64,000 nt of DNA from Sphingobacteriaceae bacterium GW460-11-11-14-LB5. Its GTDB lineage: Bacteria > Bacteroidota > Bacteroidia > Sphingobacteriales > Sphingobacteriaceae. Below are positions 42,161 to 50,387 of the stretch, piece by piece; positions within the stretch are counted from its first letter, which is position 1, and each line of letters opens with the position of its first letter. The notes beneath the pieces were generated by a model, which was given only the letters and a program-made list of their open reading frames with translations, was not told where the DNA came from and did not search any database. The DNA lies in the NCBI GenBank assembly GCA_002151545.1, contig CP021237.1, positions 5,270,001 to 5,334,000 of the forward strand, in the 5' to 3' direction. The position numbers were made by a program, and so were the translations under genes.

Positions 42161-42725
42161 TAAGACTACATTAAAGATAAGTAGGTTACACGTGAAACAT
42201 CATTAAAGAGATTTATTATTTATTCGTTGCCAGGTGGATAATAAACTTAGTATAGTTTTTTGGAAATGAAAGGGCAGTTTTTCATGGCGAACAGCAGGTT
42301 TATGAACATTGGGTGTGCTCATGGCAGCCCTAAAAATGAAATGCTGCTCTGGCCATTTAGCCCCCTGCCCGAAGCAGGCGGGCGGGTGAAGCGGTACCCT
42401 GCAGGCTGAGGTACGAAGCCAAAGCGTACAAGCGCAACACGGGAACCAGGTTGGTTTTTTATGCAGGCACTGCGCTCCAAAAAGAAAATTAGCTGAATAT
42501 CATTTATTTTATTGATTGGAAATGAAAGGGCCGTTTTTCATGGCTGATTGTAGTCCTGCTGTTCGCTATAGTCCCGACGTGAAGTCGCGAGCTGCCGCTG
42601 CCATCAGGTTTACGAGCAACGTGTGTGCTCTTGGCAGCCCTAAATGAAATGTTGTGGGCCATGCCGAAACTTGCGAAGTTTCACCCGGCTCCGGGGCCTG
42701 TTAAACTTCGCAAGGTGCACACGCC
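42161..42725. other. 565-base repeat-rich spacer, no gene
   Basis: The region holds an imperfect duplication: TGGAAATGAAAGGGCAG-type sequence at 42261-42288 and again at 42517-42544, each followed some 25-80 bases later by GTGTGCTC-TGGCAGCCCTAAA (42313 and 42623). Between the copies lie a hairpin CCTGC/GCAGG (42364-42378) and an 18-bp match (42388-42405) to the inverted sequence at 61934-61951. The end (42664-42720) has AAACTTGCGAAGTTT hairpins. No open frame looks real. Confidence 0.7.
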
Positions 42726-43046
42726 CTAATGCGAAGCGAAGAATTTTAATCCTGCAATTGATCCAATAAGCGTACAGATAAAAAATATCCGCCAGAAGGT
42801 TGCGGGTTCATTGAAATAAAAAATGCCGATAATTACCGTGCCTACGGCACCGATGCCTGTCCAAACAGCATAAGCAGTTCCCATGGGTAAAGTTTGAGTG
42901 GCCTTATTTAGCAATAAGAAACTTAAAATAATGCAGACAAAAAAAGCGGTACTCCATTTTATATTCGAAAAATTGTTCGATAATTTTAGGCAGGTGGTAA
43001 AGCCAACTTCAAAAAGGCCGGCAATAATTAAGATAATCCAGTTCAT
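42726..43046 (-). CDS. SMR-family efflux protein (Gdx/SugE-like)
   Basis: The 106-residue protein has four transmembrane segments and a glutamate E13 in the first (AGLFEVGF), the proton/substrate site. GTAYAVWTGIGAVGT is the signature of small multidrug resistance proteins and, with this wording, closest to the guanidinium-exporter (Gdx/SugE) subgroup. The Crp-like gene lies immediately upstream on the same strand. Confidence 0.9.
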   Translation of the reverse strand: MNWIILIIAGLFEVGFTTCLKLSNNFSNIKWSTAFFVCIILSFLLLNKATQTLPMGTAYAVWTGIGAVGTVIIGIFYFNEPATFWRIFFICTLIGSIAGLKFFASH

Positions 43047-43062
43047 GATAAATGTGTTTCTG

Positions 43063-43070
43063 CAAATTTA
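43063..43070 (-). promoter_or_regulatory. -7 element upstream of the SMR gene
   Basis: The minus strand reads TAAATTTG, 16 bases upstream of the start codon. Confidence 0.45.
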
Positions 43071-43115
43071 AGGCACATTTATCGGGCAACATTTTACAAA
43101 TGTTAAAAAATGACT

Positions 43116-43682
43116 TTATTTATGCGCAGCTCTAATTCTGCTCAGCGTAACCTGTGTTACGCCCAGGTAAGAAGCAATATGTTTTAAAGCCACTCTTTTA
43201 ATCAGCTCCGGAGATTGATTTACAAAGTCCTGATAACGCTCTGCCGCACCTTTAAAAGCCCGGTCTATTAACCTTCTTTCTGTAGCAATTAATTCCTGTT
43301 CCGCAATTTTTCTGCCCCAGTTGGCAATTTCTAAATGTTGGTCGTAAAGTAAAAAAAGATCAGTTAGCCTGATTTGAATTAAGCAGCAATTTTCTAAAAG
43401 CTCAATATTTTCGTATCCCGGACGGTTATTAATATAGCTGTTAAAAGAAAAAAGAACCGCACCGCTTTCGCCAAACCAAAAGGTAATCTGCTGGTTTTCG
43501 CCATCAGAATAGGCCCGGGCAATACCGCTTTCGAGGATATAGAAATAAGGTTCTGTTTTATCGGCGTGGATTAATATTGTTCCCTTTGGATGTGCTACCG
43601 GTTTGGAAACAGCAGCTAACCTTTCTAAAGCTTCATTACTGAGCGGCTTAAAAATTTCTATATTTTTTAACTGATTGTGCAA
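43116..43682 (-). CDS. Crp/Fnr-type transcription regulator
   Basis: Residues 20-110 form a cyclic-nucleotide-binding-like beta-roll (KGTILIHADKTEPYFYILESG), and 150-188 a helix-turn-helix (ASYLGVTQVTLSRIRAAHK). The typical cAMP-binding residues are not obvious, as is common for Bacteroidota members of this family. It probably regulates the SMR gene downstream and/or itself. Confidence 0.88.
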   Translation of the reverse strand: MHNQLKNIEIFKPLSNEALERLAAVSKPVAHPKGTILIHADKTEPYFYILESGIARAYSDGENQQITFWFGESGAVLFSFNSYINNRPGYENIELLENCCLIQIRLTDLFLLYDQHLEIANWGRKIAEQELIATERRLIDRAFKGAAERYQDFVNQSPELIKRVALKHIASYLGVTQVTLSRIRAAHK

Positions 43683-43821
43683 GGGGATTTTTGAATGTTT
43701 GATAAAGCTATTGATTTTTTTTCAGCAAGGGTGTAACCTGATTAAAAAGCATGTAGTCATAATACACAGAACACGGTTCAATTTAGACAATAGAATATTT
43801 ACAAATTAAAAAATTATAATC

Positions 43822-44187
43822 ATGGTAGGTATATTAGTTCCCATCTCACTTTTTTTAGGTGCATTCGCAATGGTATTCGGAATGCGCTATTTATCAAACA
43901 AGGAGAAAATGGCAATGATCGAAAGGGGAATCGATCCGGGGGTGCATAAGGCTACCCCAAAACCTTTTTTAAGTTTAAAGTTCGGTTTGCTCTTGGTTGG
44001 TTTAGGGGTTGGCTTACTGGTAGCGCTCTTTACCGTTAGGGGCGTATTCGGCAGCGATATGACGAATAGTGAGCAAGGTCAATCAGTAGCCATTTATTTT
44101 GGTTGCATCGGAATTTTCGGCGGACTGGGTCTAATTGTTTCTTACCTGGTAGAGAAGAAATGGCTGGATAACAATAAAATGTTATAG
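43822..44187 (+). CDS. DUF6249-type small membrane protein
   Basis: The 121-residue protein has an N-terminal membrane helix (VPISLFLGAFAMVFGM), a conserved ERGIDPG motif and two more helices (about 57-75 and 88-108). The KEKMAMIERGIDPG stretch resembles DUF6249 proteins. In other Bacteroidota such proteins accompany ECF sigma factors; here the ECF gene is 1.7 kb away. Confidence 0.72.
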   Translation: MVGILVPISLFLGAFAMVFGMRYLSNKEKMAMIERGIDPGVHKATPKPFLSLKFGLLLVGLGVGLLVALFTVRGVFGSDMTNSEQGQSVAIYFGCIGIFGGLGLIVSYLVEKKWLDNNKML

Positions 44188-44235
44188 TGTTGTCAGGTAT
44201 TACTATCTGATAATATGAATTCTCAGTCTGATCAG

Positions 44236-44285
44236 AGCAGTCAAGTTTCATAGCCAGTTTGCTATAAAACTTGACTGCTTTTTAT
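44236..44285. terminator. Bidirectional terminator
   Basis: AGCAGTCAAGTTT pairs with AAACTTGACTGCT and is followed by TTTTTATT on the plus strand. It separates the convergent DUF6249 and thioesterase genes; its tail overlaps the stop codon region of the latter (44282). Confidence 0.85.
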
Positions 44286-44704
44286 TGCGGTTTGTTAATA
44301 ATCGCAACGGTTAAGCGGCTAATGCAGTTCATTTTTCCGCGTTCATCGTAAATTTTAATTTCCCAAACCTGAGTTTTGGCACCAATATGTAAAGGCTTAC
44401 AGATGCCTTTAACCAAACCACTTTTTACTGGTCGTAAATGGTTGGCGTTTACTTCTAAACCCACGGCAACATATTTCTCCGGATCGATACACATATAAGA
44501 AGCAATACTGCCCAAAGTTTCGGCCAAAACTACTGAGGCACCTCCGTGCAGTATTCCGGCAGGTTGGTGTGTGCGCTCATCAACAGGCATGGTTCCGATA
44601 ATAAAATCTTCACCAATTTCTGTAAATCTGATATCGAGCAAGGCTCCAAGATGATTTTTAGGGCGGTTGTTCAGCTCATCAACTGTAAAGTTTTTAAACC
44701 ACAT
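44282..44704 (-). CDS. Hotdog-fold thioesterase (PaaI/MenI type)
   Basis: The 140-residue protein has the hotdog motif GILHGGASVVLAETLGSIAS, with the catalytic glutamate in AETLGS, and NANHLRPV. This wording is that of the PaaI/1,4-dihydroxy-2-naphthoyl-CoA thioesterase group. The substrate is uncertain. It overlaps the 3' end of the DinB gene upstream by 11 bases. Confidence 0.88.
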   Translation of the reverse strand: MWFKNFTVDELNNRPKNHLGALLDIRFTEIGEDFIIGTMPVDERTHQPAGILHGGASVVLAETLGSIASYMCIDPEKYVAVGLEVNANHLRPVKSGLVKGICKPLHIGAKTQVWEIKIYDERGKMNCISRLTVAIINKPQ

Positions 44705-45203
44705 GGTAACGTTCTTTTAAAATGGAAACATGGTGAATAATGTGTCCGCCAACAATAAATAAAATAGATTTTACATTAATTTCTCTGCCCGAAGCAATTC
44801 CCTTTCTGTTGAGTTCTTCTTCGTTTAAAGATTTAAAAAGGTATAAATTAGCTTTACGCAGGGCGATAAATTCTTCAATCAAATCTTCCAGATCGCGTTG
44901 GGCAAAGCGGGCATTGGTTACATAATCATCTTCTTCAAAACCTGGTAAAGGCTGCTGTTCTTTCCGGGCAAAACAGGTCATGCGAAAAGCAAAAACACGT
45001 TCAGCGTCGATAATATGGCCTAACATTTCTTTCAGTGTCCATTTACCTTCGGCATAGGCATAATCAGCCTTATCGGCGTTTGCCCTAAACAAGGCCGGAA
45101 GACTTTGCATCTGATCGTTTAAAATTTCGAAAATATCCCGATCAACTTTACTGATATAGGTTTCGCCCCAGGCTGGGTATTCGTTAGGCTGTGGTCGGTT
45201 CAT
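44694..45203 (-). CDS. DinB-superfamily protein
   Basis: The 169-residue four-helix protein has the putative metal ligands H63 in MLGHIIDAERV and the HIIHH segment near the end. DinB proteins include thiol-dependent transferases. The start overlaps the kinase gene by 20 bases and the end overlaps the thioesterase gene, so all three are tightly coupled in one operon. Confidence 0.85.
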   Translation of the reverse strand: MNRPQPNEYPAWGETYISKVDRDIFEILNDQMQSLPALFRANADKADYAYAEGKWTLKEMLGHIIDAERVFAFRMTCFARKEQQPLPGFEEDDYVTNARFAQRDLEDLIEEFIALRKANLYLFKSLNEEELNRKGIASGREINVKSILFIVGGHIIHHVSILKERYHVV

Positions 45204-46392
45204 ATCTTAAACTGCTTTTTAATATTATTCTAAAAGTTGTGCCCTTACCCAGTTCAGAGTCTTTTACAAAAATTTCTCCACTGTGGTAATTTTCTACAAT
45301 CCGTTTGGTAAGCGATAAACCCAGGCCCCAGCCACGTTTACGCGTGGTATAGCCGGGTTGAAAAACTGCATCGAACTTAGATCTTGGAATGCCCTTTCCG
45401 GTATCACTCACATCAATAAATACCTGCTCCTTGGCTAAATTTTCAATAATATTGATGGAAATTGAGCCTTCGTTTTCGATGGCATTGGCCGCATTTTTTA
45501 ACAGGTTTTCAATCACCCAATCAAATAATGGAACGTTTAACATCGCCCTTACCTGCTCATCACCGGTAATGCTAAATTTAACCTTGTCGGATGTACGCAC
45601 CTTAAAATAGCGGATAAAATCGCTCACCACGATATAAACCGTATGGTCTTCGAGTATCGGTTTAGAACCGATTTTCGAGAAACGGTCGGTAATAATTTCC
45701 AATCGTTTAATATCGTTCTCCATTTCGGCAATCAACGGGTCATCTTCTGCATCAAATTTCGATTTCATCAGCTCTGTCCAGGCCATCAGCGATGATATTG
45801 GTGTACCCAGCTGGTGGGCCGTTTCTTTGGCCAAGCCTACCCAAACATGGTCCTGTTCATCCCTGCGGGCTGAACTAAACGCTGCGTAGGCCGTCAAAAG
45901 AAAAAGAAAGATAACGCCCATCTGGATATAGGGAAAATACCTCAACTGCGTTAAAATAAAGGAATCACGATAGTAGGCCTTAAATTTTCTGCCAAAAATA
46001 TTCATTTCATCCGGTGGATGCTGGGCTTTCATTTGCCTTAACTGCCTTACAAAATATAGGCTATCATAAGTAAGTTTTGCATCCGAAATGGGATAGTTGG
46101 TTTTAGTACTATCGAGCCCATTAAAGGAAGTAATGGTTCCGGCCGAATCGGTCATGATTACAGGCGTTTTCGTATTTTTTCTCACGGTTTCAACCACTAT
46201 GCGATAATCATCGTTATCGTAGAGAAACATCGCCCGCTCCTGAATTTTCACCCAGAGGTGAAATTGGTCCGCCTCTTCGCGTTCCATTTTTTTTACAAAA
46301 GAATCGGTGTAAAATACTGAGGCAATGCCAATTAAGATGGCAAAAATGAGAAGGAAAAACTTCCAGCGGCGTTTCTTTTGATAAGGGTTCAT
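45184..46392 (-). CDS. Sensor histidine kinase, PorY-like
   Basis: Two membrane helices (about 11-28 and 157-173) enclose a periplasmic loop of about 130 residues. The kinase core has H193 in AHQLGTPISSLMAW, an N-box VIENLLKNAANAIE, a DTGKGIP G1 box and GWGLGLSLTKRI. The variant H-box, QLGTP in place of ELRTP, is that of PorY-type kinases, which work with PorX in type IX secretion control. PorX is at 26346 in the same window but not adjacent. The PorY call is inference from motif and topology. Confidence 0.75.
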   Translation of the reverse strand: MNPYQKKRRWKFFLLIFAILIGIASVFYTDSFVKKMEREEADQFHLWVKIQERAMFLYDNDDYRIVVETVRKNTKTPVIMTDSAGTITSFNGLDSTKTNYPISDAKLTYDSLYFVRQLRQMKAQHPPDEMNIFGRKFKAYYRDSFILTQLRYFPYIQMGVIFLFLLTAYAAFSSARRDEQDHVWVGLAKETAHQLGTPISSLMAWTELMKSKFDAEDDPLIAEMENDIKRLEIITDRFSKIGSKPILEDHTVYIVVSDFIRYFKVRTSDKVKFSITGDEQVRAMLNVPLFDWVIENLLKNAANAIENEGSISINIIENLAKEQVFIDVSDTGKGIPRSKFDAVFQPGYTTRKRGWGLGLSLTKRIVENYHSGEIFVKDSELGKGTTFRIILKSSLRYEPTTA

Positions 46393-46530
46393 GCTTTAGC
46401 TAGCCAAATTACAATAACAAAACGAAAAAAACATCAAACCATTATGCTTTTTCAAAAACCTTAAAGCGATCATTTCGAATGCATAATAGCTTCATCGCAG
46501 ATGAAAACACTATAAAATGGATGAAAAACA

Positions 46531-46538
46531 TATCTTTG
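46531..46538 (+). promoter_or_regulatory. -7 element upstream of gltX
   Basis: TATCTTTG, matching TAnnTTTG, 78 bases upstream of the gltX ATG. The intervening leader has a GAGCGGT/ACCGCTC inverted repeat (46560-46602) and GCCCAACGCCTAACGCC-type words. Confidence 0.5.
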
Positions 46539-46616
46539 CAACGTCTTGCGTTTTGCGCAGAGCGGTAAGCGCCAGAGCGCCCAACGCCTAACGCCAACCG
46601 CTCAACAAACCAATTT

Positions 46617-48125
46617 ATGGATAAAAAAGTTAGAGTAAGATTTGCCCCAAGCCCAACCGGAGGTTTGCATTTAGGTGGTGTGCGTACCGCCTTGTTCAAT
46701 TATTTATTTGCGAAAAGGAATAATGGAACTTTTGTACTTCGTGTAGAAGATACCGATCAAAACCGCTTTGTAGAAGGCGCAGAACAATATATAGTGAACT
46801 GTTTAGACTGGTGCGGTATTACGCCAGATGAAAGTCCTGATAATCCTGGTGCATATGGCCCATACCGCCAAAGCGAGCGTAAACCCAGCTACCGCAAATT
46901 TGCCGAGCAGTTAATTAGTGATGGTTATGCCTATTACGCTTTCGATACACCGGAAGATTTAGATGCCAAACGTAAAGAAATTCCAAATTTCCAATACGGA
47001 CAGGCCACACGGATGCAGATGCGCAATTCTTTAACCCTTACCATTAGCGAGGTGGAGGAGTTATTGGCGGCCAAAACACCACATGTTATCCGCATTAAAG
47101 TACCAGCCGATGAAATTGTACATTTTAACGATTTAATCCGCGGCGATGTAAGTTTCGAAACTTCATTGGTTGATGATAAAGTACTCTTAAAAGCCGATGG
47201 AATGCCAACTTATCATTTAGCTGTTGTGGTTGATGATAAAGCGATGGAAATTACCCATGCTTTTAGAGGAGAAGAATGGCTGCCTTCGGCACCGGTTCAT
47301 ATTTTACTTTGGAAATATTTAGGCTGGGAAGCAGATATGCCGGCATGGGCGCATTTGCCATTAATTTTAAAGCCCGATGGACATGGGAAATTAAGTAAAC
47401 GCGATGGTGACCGCTTAGGTTTCCCGGTTTATGCCATGAACTGGACCGATCCTAAAACTGGCGATGTAACCAAAGGATTTAAGGAAATGGGTTTTATGCC
47501 CGAAGCTTTTATCAATATGCTGGCACTTTTAGGCTGGAATGATGGTACCGACCAGGAGTTATTCTCGTTAAAAGAGCTGGAAGAAAAATTCTCGATAGAA
47601 AGAATCAGTAAAGCAGGGGCTAAATTCGATTTTGAAAAGGCCAAGTGGTATAACCATGAGTGGATTAAATCGCAGGGCGCTGAGCGCTTAGCGCCAACCG
47701 TTAAAGAAGAACTGGAAAAAGCAGGAATTGAAGTAAATGACCATGCTTTCTTAAATACCGTTATTGATTTAATTAAAGATCGCTGTACATTATTGCCCGA
47801 TTTTGTGGCGCAGAGCAGTTACTTTTTTGCTTCACCGGAAGTATATGATGTAAACTCGGTAAAGCCAAAATGGACAGTTGAAAAAGCTGATTTTTTTAAT
47901 GCTTTTGCTGATGGTTTAACCTTAACTGATGCGGTAAGTGCTGAAGCGGCCTTTAAAGCCCTGGCAGAAGAAAAAGGCTTTAAACCAGGCGAATTGATGT
48001 TGCCTTTCCGCATTATGTTGGTAGGCGGTAAATTTGGCCCGGGCGTTTTTGATATTGCAGTTTTGTTGGGCGTAGCAGAAACTAAAACAAGAATAACAAA
48101 AGCAATTGCTGTTTTTAATAGCTAG
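46617..48125 (+). CDS. gltX: Glutamyl-tRNA synthetase
   Basis: GltX charges tRNA-Glu. The class I signatures are FAPSPTGGLHLGGVRTA (HIGH-type) and LSKRDGD (KMSKS-type). The 502-residue length is normal; the C-terminal anticodon-binding domain ends with ITKAIAVFNS. A terminator hairpin follows at 48149. Confidence 0.97.
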   Translation: MDKKVRVRFAPSPTGGLHLGGVRTALFNYLFAKRNNGTFVLRVEDTDQNRFVEGAEQYIVNCLDWCGITPDESPDNPGAYGPYRQSERKPSYRKFAEQLISDGYAYYAFDTPEDLDAKRKEIPNFQYGQATRMQMRNSLTLTISEVEELLAAKTPHVIRIKVPADEIVHFNDLIRGDVSFETSLVDDKVLLKADGMPTYHLAVVVDDKAMEITHAFRGEEWLPSAPVHILLWKYLGWEADMPAWAHLPLILKPDGHGKLSKRDGDRLGFPVYAMNWTDPKTGDVTKGFKEMGFMPEAFINMLALLGWNDGTDQELFSLKELEEKFSIERISKAGAKFDFEKAKWYNHEWIKSQGAERLAPTVKEELEKAGIEVNDHAFLNTVIDLIKDRCTLLPDFVAQSSYFFASPEVYDVNSVKPKWTVEKADFFNAFADGLTLTDAVSAEAAFKALAEEKGFKPGELMLPFRIMLVGGKFGPGVFDIAVLLGVAETKTRITKAIAVFNS

Positions 48126-48148
48126 CATAAGCCTCATGGCTACAAGCG

Positions 48149-48190
48149 ATAATAGAAGAAGTCGGGTTTAAAACCTGGCTTCTTTTTTTT
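48149..48190 (+). terminator. Intrinsic terminator after gltX
   Basis: GAAGTCGGGTTT pairs with AAACCTGGCTTC through 12 positions with G-T wobbles, followed by TTTTTTTT. Confidence 0.85.
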
Positions 48191-48288
48191 GTGAAAATGC
48201 GAAAGGGTAAATCAATAAAAATAATTTATACTTTAGTATAACAATTGTCCCGTAATTAAGGTTATTCATTAAACTAAAAGAATAGATT

Positions 48289-49131
48289 ATGCAATGGTTT
48301 GGTAAAGGCAGTAATAATGTAGAAGACGGCAGAAGTGGCGGTGGTGGAAAAACCATCCTCGGTGGCGGTGTAGGTATAATAATTGTTGTACTCGGGTTAA
48401 TTTTTGGTAAAGATTTAACGGGTTTGGTTGGCCAGATTCCGGCTACTGCTGGGACAGAAGAAGTAAAGCAGGGCGTACCTGCTAATGATCCACAGGCACA
48501 GTTTGTTGCGGGTGTGTTAGAATCAACCGAGCAGGTTTGGGATAAGGAATTTCAGGCAATGGGCAAACAGTATGAGTACCCTAAACTCAGGCTATTCAGA
48601 GATGCTGTTCAAACGGCCTGCGGAAATGCCGGAGCCAATGTAGGCCCCTTTTACTGCCCTGGCGATCATAAAGTTTATATCGATTTATCATTTTACGATG
48701 ATTTAAAGAACCGTTTCGGTGCTGCCGGAGATTTTGCCCAGGCTTATGTAATTGCACATGAGGTTGGCCATCACGTTCAAAATTTATTAGGCATTTCGGA
48801 AAAACTCGATCAGGCACGTGGACAGGTGAGTGAAAAAGAATATAACCGCTTGTCAGTGAAATTGGAGTTGCAGGCCGATTTTTTTGCCGGACTTTGGGCG
48901 CATAATGCACAAAACCTAAAAGATTTTAAACTGGATGAGGGCGACATTGAAGAAGCGTTAACTGCTGCCAATGCCATCGGCGATGATAAATTGCAAAAAC
49001 AGGCTACAGGCGATGTTCAGCCCGATTCCTTTACCCACGGCACCTCTGCACAGCGCATGTATTGGTTTAAAAAAGGCTTTGAAACCGGAGATATTAAACA
49101 GGGTGATACCTTTAATTCAAATAATTTATAA
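48289..49131 (+). CDS. Neutral zinc metallopeptidase, YpfJ family
   Basis: The 280-residue protein has a Gly-rich N-terminus and one membrane helix (GGGVGIIIVVLGLIFG, about 25-41), then a domain with HEVGHH (H157, E158, H161), preceded by GPFYCPGDHKVYIDL. These are YpfJ (putative neutral zinc metallopeptidase) signatures. It is probably anchored in the inner membrane. Substrate unknown. Confidence 0.9.
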   Translation: MQWFGKGSNNVEDGRSGGGGKTILGGGVGIIIVVLGLIFGKDLTGLVGQIPATAGTEEVKQGVPANDPQAQFVAGVLESTEQVWDKEFQAMGKQYEYPKLRLFRDAVQTACGNAGANVGPFYCPGDHKVYIDLSFYDDLKNRFGAAGDFAQAYVIAHEVGHHVQNLLGISEKLDQARGQVSEKEYNRLSVKLELQADFFAGLWAHNAQNLKDFKLDEGDIEEALTAANAIGDDKLQKQATGDVQPDSFTHGTSAQRMYWFKKGFETGDIKQGDTFNSNNL

Positions 49132-49235
49132 AAAATCAAAACTTTTTTAAAAGAGTGTTGTTTGTTTACAGTTAATGAGATTTTTATCTCAAAACCAAAC
49201 ATAATTATCCCGGCTTCTTATTTGTTTTAATAAAG

Positions 49236-50369
49236 ATGATCCTTATAGTTGATGACAGGCCCGAAAACCTGATCTCGTTACAGAAAGTACTCCAAGCACA
49301 CAATTTTGAGGTTGATACCGCATCATCTGGCGAAGAAGCGCTGAAAAAAGTTTTAAAAAACAATTACGTCCTGATTATTCTCGATGTACAAATGCCGGAT
49401 ATGGATGGCTTCGAGGTGGCTGAAGCCATTTCGGGTTTTAGTAAGGCAAAAGATACCGCCATTATATTTCTTTCGGCTGTAAATACAGAGTTAAAATTTA
49501 TTACCAAAGGATACCTGAGCGGCGGACTGGATTACATTACCAAGCCCGTTGATATTAATGTGCTGCTCCTCAAAATAAAAACATTTTATCGCATTTACGA
49601 GCAGAACAGAAAACTTAACGAGGTGCAGGAAAAATTGCTCGAAGAAATCGAATTCCGAAAGCAGGCCGAACATAAAAAAGACGAATTTATCAGCATTGCC
49701 AGTCATGAGTTAAAAACACCTTTAACCAGTGTAAAGGGATATATTCAGTTGCTGCAACGCAGCCTCAACAGGGATGATAAAACGATGGCCCAGAACCATC
49801 TCGAAAAAGCCAGCATCCAGCTCGAAAAACTAAATGAATTAATTGTCGATCTGCTCGATATCTCGAAAATTGAAAGCGGAAAGATGAAGTTTAACATGAA
49901 AAGCTTTTGTGTTGATAACATGGTAAACAATGCCATCGAGATGTTGCAGCAATCTAATCCTGATTTCAAAATCAGCAAACTGGGTAAAACCGACGAAATG
50001 GTATTTGGAGATGAAATGCGACTGGAACAAGTGGTTATCAATTTTATTACCAATGCCATTAAATATGCTCCAGGTACCAATCAGGTTAACGTAACCATCC
50101 ACATTAAAGATGAAAAACTTTATCTGGCTGTAAAAGATTTTGGTATTGGGATTTCAAAAGAACAGCAGCACAAAATTTTTGATAAATTTTATCGGGTAGA
50201 AGAAAACAGTAACCGGTTTAACGGCCTGGGCATTGGTTTATATATCTGTTCGGAAATTATTAACCGCCACGGAGGCACAATTGGTGTAAACAGTGTGCCG
50301 GATGAGGGCTCTGAATTTTATTTTATCATTCCCACTACCGAAGAAGAAATCCTTAAAAATCAAATCTAA
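49236..50369 (+). CDS. Hybrid response regulator-histidine kinase (REC-HisKA-HATPase)
   Basis: The receiver (about 1-115) has D50 in IILDVQMPDMDG. A short coiled linker leads to HisKA with H157 (SIASHELKTPLTSV) and an ATPase domain with FITNAIKYAP and GLGIGLYI. No membrane segment, so it is a soluble transducer. It is the first gene of a six-gene signalling cluster (49236-56135), 18 bases before the large hybrid kinase. Confidence 0.93.
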   Translation: MILIVDDRPENLISLQKVLQAHNFEVDTASSGEEALKKVLKNNYVLIILDVQMPDMDGFEVAEAISGFSKAKDTAIIFLSAVNTELKFITKGYLSGGLDYITKPVDINVLLLKIKTFYRIYEQNRKLNEVQEKLLEEIEFRKQAEHKKDEFISIASHELKTPLTSVKGYIQLLQRSLNRDDKTMAQNHLEKASIQLEKLNELIVDLLDISKIESGKMKFNMKSFCVDNMVNNAIEMLQQSNPDFKISKLGKTDEMVFGDEMRLEQVVINFITNAIKYAPGTNQVNVTIHIKDEKLYLAVKDFGIGISKEQQHKIFDKFYRVEENSNRFNGLGIGLYICSEIINRHGGTIGVNSVPDEGSEFYFIIPTTEEEILKNQI

Positions 50370-50387
50370 TTATCCTTAATTCATATA

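Noticed and set aside
42161..42725. Insertion sequence remnant
   Set aside because: No transposase-like frame and no clear terminal repeats with target duplications; described as a repeat-rich spacer.
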